A DNA stretch of 64,000 nucleotides from Nilaparvata lugens (Eukaryota > Arthropoda > Insecta > Hemiptera > Delphacidae), in assembly GCF_014356525.2 (NCBI RefSeq), contig NC_052515.1, positions 22,637,212-22,701,211 on the forward strand, written 5' to 3'. Of this stretch, positions 1-10,700 are shown piece by piece (position 1 is the stretch's first letter; each line of letters starts with the position of its first letter). The notes beneath the pieces are model-generated. The model made no database searches and was not told the origin of the DNA. It worked only from the letters and a program-made list of their open reading frames with translations. The position numbers and the translations under genes are program-made.

Positions 1-1
1 A

Positions 2-166
2 TATGTCTATTGGGATGATCCAAATGAACTGATTGACAGATTAAATATTCTAATTTCATCACAACAGGCAGGAAATAGATCACATACTGTTGAAATGGCT
101 TCAATTATTGAAGAACTCAAAGAAAGTGGTATTATATTAGGTGGTGGTGGTGGTGGTAGCAGTTAG
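2..166 (+). pseudogene. 3' end of a virus-like element gene (partial at window edge)
   Basis: An open frame runs in from the left window edge and stops with TAG at 164-166, giving 54 visible residues. It contains a W-D-D-P-N-E-L motif near its start, then a segment rich in L, I and acidic residues, and ends in a run of six glycines and two serines. From memory this matches the C-terminal end of a protein family found in virus-like or Maverick/adintovirus-like selfish elements of insects (possibly the DUF8207 type); that was not checked. The next gene follows after 23 bases on the same strand, as in a compact viral gene array. The start lies outside the window, so intactness cannot be judged. 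Function unknown. Confidence 0.55.
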
Positions 167-189
167 TATGTGTTTAACACTTGACAGAG

Positions 190-265
190 ATGGCAAGTAG
201 TACTGTGAGTAGTAGTACAATAGATCGCTTTGGTCGAACACATCATGTGTTTAATAGTAATCATA

Positions 266-296
<31 letters not shown>

Positions 297-1245
297 CAGT
301 GGTTGTGAATCAACATCGTTAGTGGCAGCAAGTAGAGAATATTTAGACAGTAAACTACTTGAAATATCATCAAATTTATTTACTAAATTACAGTCAGATC
401 CATTGTTGGTTAACAGACAATACTTGGACAGTAAATTGCAGGAAATTTCAACAAATATATTCAATAAACTGCAGTCTGATTCATCATCGTCATTAGTAAA
501 TAGAAAATATCTAGACAGCAAATTACTTGCAATATCAACTAATATATTCCAAAAACTACAGGCTGATTTAATTACAAAGAAAGTGTTTGAAAGTAAATTA
601 CATACAATGTCTGATATATTGAAGGAAATAGCACAGCAAAAACAGAATTTTGATTTACAATTGAAAACCCTATCAAAATCAATTAGTGATGAAATTGAGC
701 TAAAGTATGTTAGTAGGTCGTTGTTTGATCAAAAATCAGATGAATTGAAATCATTTTGTGAACAACAAAGTAAGAACAATAGTTTGAAACATGTTGATAC
801 AGACTTGCTAGATAGGAAATTGACAGATTTAAATGAGAGTTTACTCACACAAACTGAAAATAACTATATTAAGAAGCAAGAGTTTAATCAGAAGGTACTC
901 GAAATACAAACTGCAATTAATGACATGTTTGTAGACATGCATAAGCAACTTGATGGTAAACATTTAGCACTAGGTGACAAATTAAAAGTTGACATTATGC
1001 AGATGATTATGAAGGGTGACGATTTTCAGAATTATTTAAATGAACAGTTGTTCAACTTTTCATACTATTTGATTGCACAATATGTCAAAAAGAGGTTCAT
1101 CTTTGACATGAGTGAAGCTAGACAGCATAATTTGGATTCTGATCAGGTACAAGAGTTGTTTCTGAAAAGAATGTTCAGTGGAAGGAGACCAGCAGCAGCA
1201 AATGATACAAAAAGAAAGAAATATGACTGGGAAGTAGATGACTAG
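190..1245 (+). CDS. Fibre-like coiled-coil repeat protein of a virus-like element
   Basis: An intact 351-residue ORF in a compact array. I choose the ATG at 190; the frame is open back to a TTG at 181. Residues 10-15 read I-D-R-F-G-R, followed by a run of eight alanines (GCA repeat, bases 269-292). From residue 49 the protein is built of 25-29-residue repeats. The first three are close copies starting R-x-Y-L-D-S-K-L at residues 49, 76 and 105; about four more degenerate copies follow to about residue 245. The repeats look like heptads, as in trimeric fibre shafts. The C-terminal third is non-repetitive and ends in a basic K-R-K-K stretch that could be a nuclear localisation signal. The coding strand is A-rich with no frame break. 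I infer a virion fibre or attachment protein of an integrated virus-like element; cell-surface binding is not shown. Confidence 0.65.
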
Positions 1246-1311
1246 TAGTAGTAGTAGTGATTTAAATAAAAGAAAAAAAAGCAAGCTAGTAGTAGTAGTA
1301 GTAGTAGTAGT
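1243..1311. repeat. TAG trinucleotide repeats just after the fibre-like ORF
   Basis: Two blocks of TAG repeats (about 1243-1258 and 1287-1311) flank a short A-rich spacer. The first begins at the stop codon of the preceding ORF, so several in-frame stops follow one another. Confidence 0.8.
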
Positions 1312-1346
1312 TGTGAGTTTTGCCCAGTTGAAATCTGAGATATCTG

Positions 1347-1446
1347 NNNNNNNNNNNNNNNNNNNNNNNNNNNNNNNNNNNNNNNNNNNNNNNNNNNNNN
1401 NNNNNNNNNNNNNNNNNNNNNNNNNNNNNNNNNNNNNNNNNNNNNN
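1347..1446. other. Assembly gap, 100 N
   Basis: Exactly 100 N, a conventional size for a gap of unknown length. It separates the virus-like array on the left from host-type repeat sequence on the right, so the junction between the two is not actually seen. Confidence 0.98.
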
Positions 1447-1500
1447 AAAAAACAGGCTATTGCCCAAAACTTCTTCAATTTCATAATTTTGTTTCAAATA
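1447..1500. repeat. Retroelement 3'-end fragment, inverted relative to 4430-4510
   Basis: The segment with 'ATTGCCCAAAACTTCTTC' recurs as its reverse complement at 4433-4474. Similar 'GCCCAAAAC(T)GC' sequence appears at 39290-39360, 61880-61910 and 62120-62150, twice next to simple TGAA-type tails. It looks like the 3' end of a dispersed retroelement family. Confidence 0.5.
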
Positions 1501-1734
1501 GTATACATAGGTACGTTAGGTCCATTTTAATTCCTACACCAAATCACAATCTAAATAATAAAATTAGAATAAAACAAACAGTCAATTTTAAATGTGGATA
1601 GATTGATAATAAACTTTCGTAAAAACAAACAAAAATCTTAATTAAATATTATTTTCACCCAAAATATTATTTCGTATCAATATGAATAACAATCATACTG
1701 TTAAAGTGAGTGTGTTGAGTGAATTATTTGTATA

Positions 1735-2165
1735 TTGTTAATCTTCCGGTAGTCGCGCCCTACTCAATCACACGAGCAGTCGCGTGTTGTATTTTGTACA
1801 ACATCCAATTTTCCAAGAAACTTTGTTTACTGTCAAAACATATTAATAACTGTATAATTACTTTTCCATCTTCTTGAATTATTTACGCCTATGAACATTT
1901 TTATGATTACCATTTCATAGCCCAATAAGGTACATCAAGCAAAGCCATCAATCTGTTTATTGGTTCGTTTACAGTCTCCTAAAGACTAACTAAAGACTGA
2001 ACGATTGCTCGGTTGATACTGCAACTTAGTGGAGTGATGGGGGGAAAGTTTTGGAATGCATAGGTGACTCATCCACTGACACCAACCCCTCAATGGTTTT
2101 GTGCAGCAAAAAAAACTGACACTGTTGTGTTTTTTACAACAGCGCGACTGCCGGAAGATAACAAA
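1735..2165 (+). mobile_element. MITE family D, copy 1
   Basis: A non-coding element of about 425 bp bounded by inverted repeats: 'ATCTTCCGGTAGTCGCGCC' at the left and 'GCGCGACTGCCGGAAGATA' at the right. Just inside the ends are matching 'GTTGTATTTTGTACAAC'-type palindromes. A diverged copy in the opposite orientation lies at 16175-16655. No transposase is encoded, so it would be non-autonomous. Confidence 0.8.
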
Positions 2166-2779
2166 GCAATTGTGTTGATCGCATCATTTTAAAATAATTT
2201 GTAGCAGGGAGCCATATATAAACTGTTCATCAAAATGATCAACAGACCAAACTCTATTAGAATAATCATATCATCTCAATATTAAACATTATGTGTACCT
2301 TACTCTCATTGAGATAGCCGAGGTTTATTCATTTATTGTAGATAGATATCTGTCAAACTGCCACTTTGACAAGGAAGTATGTTATTGAAAACAGTCAATG
2401 GTCGCTCTTTCACTAGTTCCGGCAAAGGCTTGAACATTTTCAATAGGCTGCATTGCACCTCACTCTTGACTGACAACATCATGCCACATTCACATTTTTT
2501 CTCCTGTCCTTCTTTCTTCAAATTGTCCTGTTTGAGCGTAGTAGAAGTGCACTTGCTCTCTCCGCTGCAGCGTTGATATATTGCTCCTTACATACAGCAG
2601 AGAACTCAAAAAAATTTAACACGAATAAAATTCAACCGGCTTCTGTGCAGCCGGCACTTTATTTATTAAGACGCAGTACAATACCCTTTTCAGATACGTC
2701 CCTGGCATGTGGCCCTGCACTATACCGTAGCAAAATACATGATTCGACAAATTAATTCAACTGAATGATCAACAAATGC

Positions 2780-3300
2780 TCAATTCTCAGAAGCCTCAGT
2801 AGTTTCCTGTAAATATATCAGTTTTGGCAACTTCTTATACAGTCGAAAAATGTGTTGCTCCCTATCAACATGCCAATGCGAAATCCATGGAGGGTAACTG
2901 ATTTTGGATTAAGATTTGTGCTGCCAAGAGGGCACATCAATTCTCGAGGTCCCCCTTCACTGAGAGACAGACAGACAAAAAACACTTATTTCCAAGGAAA
3001 AAATCAATTTACAAAACTGCAATTATTGAGAAGTGGCTTGTTCATCACAAACCAGCCTCTTGCTTTCGATAAGAGTTGCTCCGCTCTTGCCTTTGTTTCT
3101 GTAGGTCCACTACCTTTACCAACAGTAGTGGTATCGTTTGCAAACAGCAGGCTTGAGTTCTGTACTCTCAAATAATTCATTATGATAAGAAAGAGCAAAG
3201 GCCCAATCACTGATCCATGTGGTACACCATGAGGCACTCTTGAAGTTGTTTCCATCTTACTACCACGATTGCAATCAATGACAGAATCTGCTTATGGTCC
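2780..3300 (-). pseudogene. Degenerate non-LTR reverse transcriptase fragment
   Basis: On the minus strand, 3255-3004 encodes the end of a reverse transcriptase palm: a G-S-V-I-G-P-L-L-F-L block followed by L-L-F-A-N-D-T-T. The catalytic F-A-D-D box is thus changed to F-A-N-D. Sequence typical of the following region (H-V-D then L-Y-K-K-L) continues to about 2780, but in a shifted frame with stops. It is a dead CR1/jockey-type fragment. It cannot be collinear with the C-terminal fragment at 3897-4330, because the order on the minus strand is reversed. Confidence 0.75.
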
Positions 3301-3896
3301 ATTAGGTAACGTCATTGACCTGCGCTGCTGGATAGACTGTCAAGGGTTTATAAAACATGTCACAAGAAAGTTTTAAAATGTCATCTCACAATCAAGAATC
3401 ATGCTTGGAATGATTCCAACTCTCCCTTCAATGTACATTTATTGTAACCTGGTACATGTTAAAAAACCTAACTACATACATCAGGACTAAAAAACATTCA
3501 AAAGCTATAATTATAAACAATACTTATATTCAATAAATTACCGACAACAATAAAAAATTACCACAAAAAAGTTCATATCCACAGTAGCACAATGGCTCAA
3601 AAAACAGGCTTCTTATACAATTGACGAGTACCTAAGTCATAACGAGAGCATCTGACTGTTTTATATCATATTGGTATATGTATACATATGTGTACATGTT
3701 TGATGTTATGTTATATGTGTTAGCAGTACGGTATATGTTAGTATATGCAATGATATGTAGTATCTTCACATGACGATTGTTTATAACATTTGCAATGTTC
3801 GATGACAAGAATAAAGATTATTGATGATTGATTATTGAAGAAATCACTCAGGCTATAAAATGGATGCTCTACCAAGAAAACTGCTCGGATTGTCTA
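3300..3896. other. Intergenic, no gene seen
   Basis: AT-rich sequence with a short region of alternating 'TATGTATACATATGTGTACATG'-like purine-pyrimidine steps near 3675-3765. I see no ORF or conserved motif. Confidence 0.5.
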
Positions 3897-4330
3897 TCAT
3901 GACTCACTCTGTCTGTTTATTGAACATTTTGAAAGCAATGAAAGGATAACTCCTCTGAGTTCCTCGCTGAACGGCATCTTGGCATGTGATGAGAGTCTGA
4001 CGGGTTCCATAGCCATGTATCTCACCACTAGTACAGCACTCCTAGCTCTGTCTCTGATGCGAACCACACATTCAAGAATATACTGATTTACAACAGTAAG
4101 CATTTTTAACTTCTTGAAGAGTGGTCTGAAATGAGCCATGTAGTCACTGGCCGGCGGCACTCGAACAGCCTTTCTCTGCAGAAGCAGCTCTCACCAAGTC
4201 GTCCAGAGTGCCCCCACCGTAATCTGGCTGTAATCAGCCACCGTGCCCCATGGTCTGCCTTGAAAGCGTTTCTTGAGAGCTCCTTAGTAAGAACCGAGAT
4301 ACACAGTCAAAACCAATTTTTCAACTCATG
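3897..4330 (-). pseudogene. C-terminal fragment of a non-LTR reverse transcriptase
   Basis: The minus-strand frame starting near 4190 reads L-Q-R-K-A-V-R followed by R-P-L-F-K-K-L-K-M-L-T-V. This is the conserved C-terminal block of CR1/jockey-type reverse transcriptases (compare L-F-K-K-L-G-L-L-T-V in the element at 53.5 kb). A W-G-H-S-G block lies just upstream in another frame, so the copy is frameshifted. It sits immediately upstream of the first visible ENGASE exon. Confidence 0.7.
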
Positions 4331-4570
4331 TAACAAACTCATTGTTTGTTTTATTTTTATTTGTAGTTCTAAGATTTAAGTGTGGAAATGAAATGGACAA
4401 AACATACATATTATTTTGACGATTTGAGACAAAATTAAGAAATAGAAGAAGTTTTGGGCAATAGCTGTTTTTAGTTTCTAACTATGTATTTTTTGCTCTA
4501 TCAATTGAATACATGAATAAATAACTTGGAATTTTAACTGGAATTCTAACCTGCTTCTCCAATTTTGCAG

Positions 4571-4717
4571 ATTTCCCTACGGTGTTGAGACAGATGACAT
4601 TATTCGTTTTTTCATTGGTCGGCCATTGACATATTTATTTACTTCAGTCACAATATTGTCACTATCCCAACCCTCCATGGCTGAACACTGCTCATAGACA
4701 TGGTTGTAAGGTGTTGG
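4571..4717 (+). CDS. ENGASE: ENGASE exon a (frameshifted as written)
   Basis: Acceptor TTTTGCAG before 4571 and donor GTATGT after 4717. It opens F-P-Y-G-V-E-T-D-D-I-I-R, then the frame slips at the T6 run (about 4595-4602; seven T give R-F-F-H-W). It reads on through I-D-I-F-I-Y-F-S-H and slips again at 'CCCAACCC' (about 4666-4673; one more A gives T-I-P-N-P-P-W), ending A-H-R-H-G-C-K-V-L-G. Confidence 0.8.
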
Positions 4718-7700
4718 GTATGTTTCAAACTTAGTTTATCAATTTTAATAATAATTCTTCTGAATATACTTTTTATCCATGATAAGATTTGTGAATTATA
4801 TAATTGTGAGATTTGGATGATACTAAATTAGTTTTAGATAGGTTCCTATCCTTCGGCAAATGATTTGAAGGCTATTACTGACTTGATGGTTCTGTCTCCG
4901 GCTATGGATCACGAAATCTAGCATTGATAGATAATACGAAGAATTTGACGAGGACCCAATGAAGAAGTTTTCACCTTTATAATCCATGGAGATATTTTTT
5001 AAAATCTGTTGTAATGTTTTTTTTTATAAAAGGCCTTATTTTGTAAATCTGATAAGTTAACAGTACTTTACGTAACAAGTCCGGTAACGATAATTTACCG
5101 CATAAGTATGATTGTTTCTGCCCGAAACGTAGTTGAGGGCAGAATTGTCATACGAATGCGGTAGATACGTTACCATACAAGTTACGTACAATATTTTTTG
5201 TCATACTTATCTGAGAAAGAATAATATTGCTGAAAAACAGAAATGCCTGCTGCTGCTCGAGCTACTGCATTATATAAACATGGCCTAGCCCGTAGCGCCT
5301 AGTTCATAAAAGTCAGACCCTTCGAGCTCAAATAAAATAATACAGGCCTAAATTATAAGATTTCAGATGAGTTCTTATAACTTGAAACTCTTAAATGAGT
5401 TCTCTAATTATTTGAGTTAGTATATTAATTACTCAGATGATATTAGGACTCAGTAGAGTCCTAACATATCGACTGTAAAGATAACATATGATCTCTTACA
5501 GTATAGTATGTTGTAATGAAAATCACATGTTTTCTTTTTCTGAAAACAGCTGTTTACCGGCTTGATTTGATGCATGGAAAAAAGGTGCAATTGAGTAAGT
5601 ATGACAAAAATATTTGAAATTATTCACTTATTCAAGTACCCCTCTAAACCAAGGACCTTCCATACATTTCAACCATCCAGTAATCATCTTGATACTGAAT
5701 TATTATTGATTTCACGGCAAATAATCTGTGTTTTTCTTATTTTACAGGGACATTATAACAGAATACGATCCCGATAAAGAAGCTTGGGATGAAATTTTGA
5801 AGAGCGAAGAAAATTTTACCGCCGTAATGAGAATTTGGCCGAAATCTGTCGGTTTTTCAAATTTGATGGATATCTACTAAACATTGAAAATGACATACCG
5901 ACGCAACATGTTCCCCGACTTATAGAGTTTGTGAAACTGTTAATGAGAAACTGCACAGCATTTCACCTGACCATGAAGTAATATGGTATGATTCAGTAAT
6001 TGCACCTTCTGGAAATCTTCGATGGCAGAACAAACTGTGCTCATTGAATAGGTCAGTATCACAACAGTATTTATAATAATCATTAGTGTTAGAACAGAGT
6101 GAAGACTTGTAGTTGAGATAATAAATTATATTCTTTACTTAACCTATTTTTTGGACTTGTGTATGAATAAAAATGTTGTAAAGGGACAGTTTGGGCTGAG
6201 TCTGTTGGTTCTTCCCAAATCATTTTCGTAAATTGTGTTTTGTGTAGCATTGAATAAAAATAAATAGAAAATATCCATGCAGCTCAAAGGTCAGGTTTCT
6301 TCTCAAGTCACTCGTCTAACAAACCAAAACCTCATGATATTTCATTACATCATAATTAAATAATTAATTATTATTAAACTAAACTCCAAATGCTGTAAAC
6401 AACCCCAAATACTTATGCTACTGTAAATATTGACCACTAGAAGGAAATTCGATGAGAACTACTATCCAAAAATTATTATTATTTTCAATCATTTCATAAT
6501 TCTCAACAATGCAAATTAATGGTCGTAACCAATTTTTTAATTAAATTGTTGTGAGTGAAGCTGTATAATATAAGCTGTATAAATCATAGAAAAAGAATGA
6601 ACTTTGTTCCTGCCTCAGTACTATAAGCCTAACATATTTTCTTGGATATGTTTTTTAATTAAAATTCAAAAGAACAGTTTTGGATTGAGCCTGTAGTCTC
6701 TTCCCATAATAATGGTGATCATTTTTAAATTCAAAATTTGTTTTTTGTTTAACTGTAAACATTTACTTAGTAAATGTAATTCAGAGAATCGACAATTATT
6801 CATTGAAATACCGCCGATTCATGTAGTTACATCACACACAATATTATACTATCGTCATTCAAATTGTATTCAATATTTAGTCTTATTAATTAATTTTTCA
6901 TACTTACTTTCATTGGCGCTACAGTCCGATGTGGACCTTGGCCTCCTGCACAATTCGCCTCCAATCGTCTCTCCTCTCCGCCACATTCTCCCATCCTCTG
7001 ACGCCCAAAACACGCAAATCGGCCCTCACATCCTCCAGCCATCTCCTCCTGGGCCTTCCTCTTCTACGCGTACCAATCATTTTACTTTTTAACAAATTAT
7101 GCGGTAGCCTGCAGTGCTCCATTCTCTGGACATGCCCCAACCATCTCAACCGTTGAGCCTTTATAACTCGTACAATATCTTCTGGTCCCATGAAATTGGC
7201 AATCTCTTCATTATTTCTAATGCGCCACCCATATTCTGTTCTGACTGGTCCCATGATACGCCTTACAATTTTTCTCTCAATTAATTTTTCATACTTTGTA
7301 AAATTCTTTGAATAATTATACTGTCATTCAATGTAATTTAGTGTGTGTATAAGCCAGTATATATTGTAACATTCTTAAATAAAGAACTCTAAATGTGAAC
7401 ATAACCTAGATTTGGAATGTTGTATAAATTAAAATGAGCCATTCAAAAGTTATAATAGATTGTACAATATTAGATGATATAGATTTTTGAAATGTTGTTG
7501 TGTGAATAAATTATAACTACAATGCTTTTTGTGTAGTTGAGAAGTTGATATTGTGGTAATTATTCATATTGAATGAAAAAGACTAAGAAATTGTCAAAAA
7601 ACCACTGATTTATTGATAATTAGAAAGACCGGTTTCGGTTATTACCCCATTGTCAATCTCTGATAAACTAAAACTAAATACAAGAGCAGCAGAATTTATA

Positions 7701-10700
7701 CTAGTAGGCGAGTACTGCTATTGTCGAGGGCATGAACGCCTGCCATTGGCCTAGCTAGACAGTCTCCTCCCCTCAACGGTGTGACAAAATGGCGGCTTAA
7801 GTAACAGAATCGCCATGATAATACAATTTACTTTTAGTACAAAATAAGAACCAAGAAAACAAGTGTGAAAGATAATAAAACAAATATGTAAATGGAAAAA
7901 CTATTGACTAATGTATGCTTACAATTTTATGATAAAACTAAATCGTAGTGTTGTACTGGTTGAAATGAATCTGGTCATTTAAACTATACTGGGAATTTTC
8001 CTTTTACTCTAATTACTCAATTACTTAATTACTCTTGTTATTTCTAAAGCCTCTAGAATATTCAAAGATCTGCCTTGTTATTAACATGCAGAAACTCAAC
8101 ATTCTCCTTAACTGTGAACTTGTGATTATTTGTTATCAATGTTCTGCAAAGTTAGATTCCCATTTGTTTATTCCAATCTCTGATGTGTCTTTAATTCTAA
8201 TTTGAAACTTCTACCAGTCTGACCCACATAACAAGCATTACAATCATCACTCTTTTCCATTCAATAACTACAATGCTGTGTTGCAGTGTGTTTTCGACTT
8301 GTGTGACGGTATATTCCTGAATTATTGCTGGAGTGAACAAGATCTAATGGACTCAGTGTCGCTGGCGATGTGAGGAGGCATGACGTTATGTGGGAGTGGA
8401 TGTGTTTGGGCGTGGCTGTATTGGGGGAGGAGGCTTCAATTCATCTCAGTAAGTGTCTACACTCAATCCAAAATTCGCCAATCTCTAAAATAATGATAAA
8501 ATAACATCTAGAGCTATAACGTTAGTGGAAATTATAGGAATGCCACTTTTCCTTTTTCACAGCCTTATATAGTAGATAGCTATTATTCAAGTTATGGTAA
8601 ATCTAATATGATATTAATTATTGATATTGTTAAAAATGATCAATTCTCTAAAATATATTTTATTTGTTAAGAAAATATTCGCAGCGCCTTATACAGGGTG
8701 TCCCATGAAAGGTGTAACAGCCGAAGACCATAGATTTGACATGAGATTTGCAACAAAAAAATTCAGTGAAATTTTCTTATTTCGACCTCAGTTTTCGAGA
8801 TATATCAACTTTTCGATATTTTTGAAAAACGTCAATAACTAGAAAACTATCAGTCAAATTTTAATTGTAAGGAAATGGTTTGAAAGAGGGAGAAATTTCC
8901 TATAAGATTCATATAATTAGTTGGCGTACTTTGTTTGGCGTTTTTGAACTTTTTATGAGCGTTCAAACAGTTAGGAATTTGGCTTTGAAATCGACGAATA
9001 CACTTTATTTAACCTTGAGCGCTCATAGATAGTTCAAAAATGCCAAAAAAGGAACAAATTATATAAATCTATTGGAAATTTATTCCTCTTTCTAAACATA
9101 TCCTTAGAATTAGTTTTTGATTGATGGTTTTCTAGTAATTGAAGTTTTTCAAAAATATCGAGAAATCGATATATCTCGAAAACAAAGGTCGATATAATAA
9201 AATTTCACTGAACATTTTTTGTTGCAAATTCTATGTAGAATCTATGGTCTTCGGTTGTTACACCTTTCGTGGGACACCCTGTATAGTGGATAGATGTGAT
9301 TCAAGCTATCACGGTAAATCTGATCTGATATTGATTATTGATTGACATTGTTAAAAATGGTCTATTCTTTCAAATATATTTTATTTGTTAAGAAAAAAGT
9401 TTTTCCATGATTCAACACTACATTTTCATAATCGAGATGGAATATTTGTATAGTTTATCATATTTCTACATATTCTACAAACAATTTCGGAGTTGGTAAA
9501 GGGTAGAGCTATCTGCTTTGCCTAATGACAAACAAGGATAACAAACCAATGTTAATTAGATTCTGTCTTTATAACCTGAATCTCACTATAGACTATCTAC
9601 TAAAATCAAATAATAAATACTGATCAATAAAAGGAAGTGATTGTTCCTCCAAATGTGTTCATACCAGTAAAATACAACATGAAGTACTTAAAATAAATTC
9701 GATTATTACAACAGCTCAAGTTTTGATGGAAGAAATTAATATAGAATTTTTGTATACAAATTGAAATATTTGATTATCAAATAAGCTATCTGAAAAGTTT
9801 TTAAATAAGTGAATGTACGTTTGTGAAAAACTATATATATATTTTAATTTCCAGGCGATGAAACTCATTCACAAGCACGGTTTATCGACGGCAATATTCG
9901 CTCCTGGTTGGACTTTTGAAAAATGTTCAAATGTTGAGCTTTTCCTACGGAGAGAGATGCTATTCTGGAGCCATATCTGGCCCTATCTCTTCATCCATGG
10001 ACCTGTCACACTACCCTTCAAAACGTCATTCTGCATAGGCCGAGGGAAAAACAAATGGCAAATGGGAAACGTATGTATATTGATTTTTTAATCAAACAAG
10101 TCCTCGATATCTAATTGACCGAGTGAAGTGAGATCTAAGATTCAAGTCGACGGTTTTGCATTTCTCTTTATGTTTATATGTTTTTATGCTCCGCATTTAC
10201 GGCGAAACGCGGTAATAGATTTTCATGAAATTTGACAGGTATGTTCCTTTTTAAATTGTGCGTCGACGTATATACAAGTTTCTTTTTGGAAATTTTGCAT
10301 TTCAAGGATAATATAAAAGGAAAAGGAGCCTCCTTCATACGCCAATATTAGAGTAAAAATCAGACTATAGAATTATTTATCATAAATCAGCATGGATTAT
10401 AAATTGCATGCAATGACGCATGCAATTCAATATCTCAATGTAACTTAGTGAAAAAACAGCTGTTGTGTAGACTATTAATTGCATGCAGTGAGGCGCAAAG
10501 TATTTTCTTCCGACTTTTCTCTGCTTTCAACTCGGTAAGCTTTTGATGATAGTAGCAAGGTATCTATAGATACCTTGGATAGTAGCATAACTGTTTACAT
10601 AAAATTATTAGCATTTTCGATACAACAACCCAAACAACCATTAGTCGTTTACTCTGATGGACAGTATTAGAGGAGACTGAACCACTAGTAATAAAACTCT

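Noticed and set aside
2780..4330. A single collinear retroelement joining both reverse transcriptase fragments
   Set aside because: On the minus strand the C-terminal block would precede the palm, so they must be separate or rearranged copies.
7628..7680. A second hammerhead core near the 'CCGAAACCGG' motif on the minus strand
   Set aside because: GAAAC is present but no CTGANGA box lies at the right distance.
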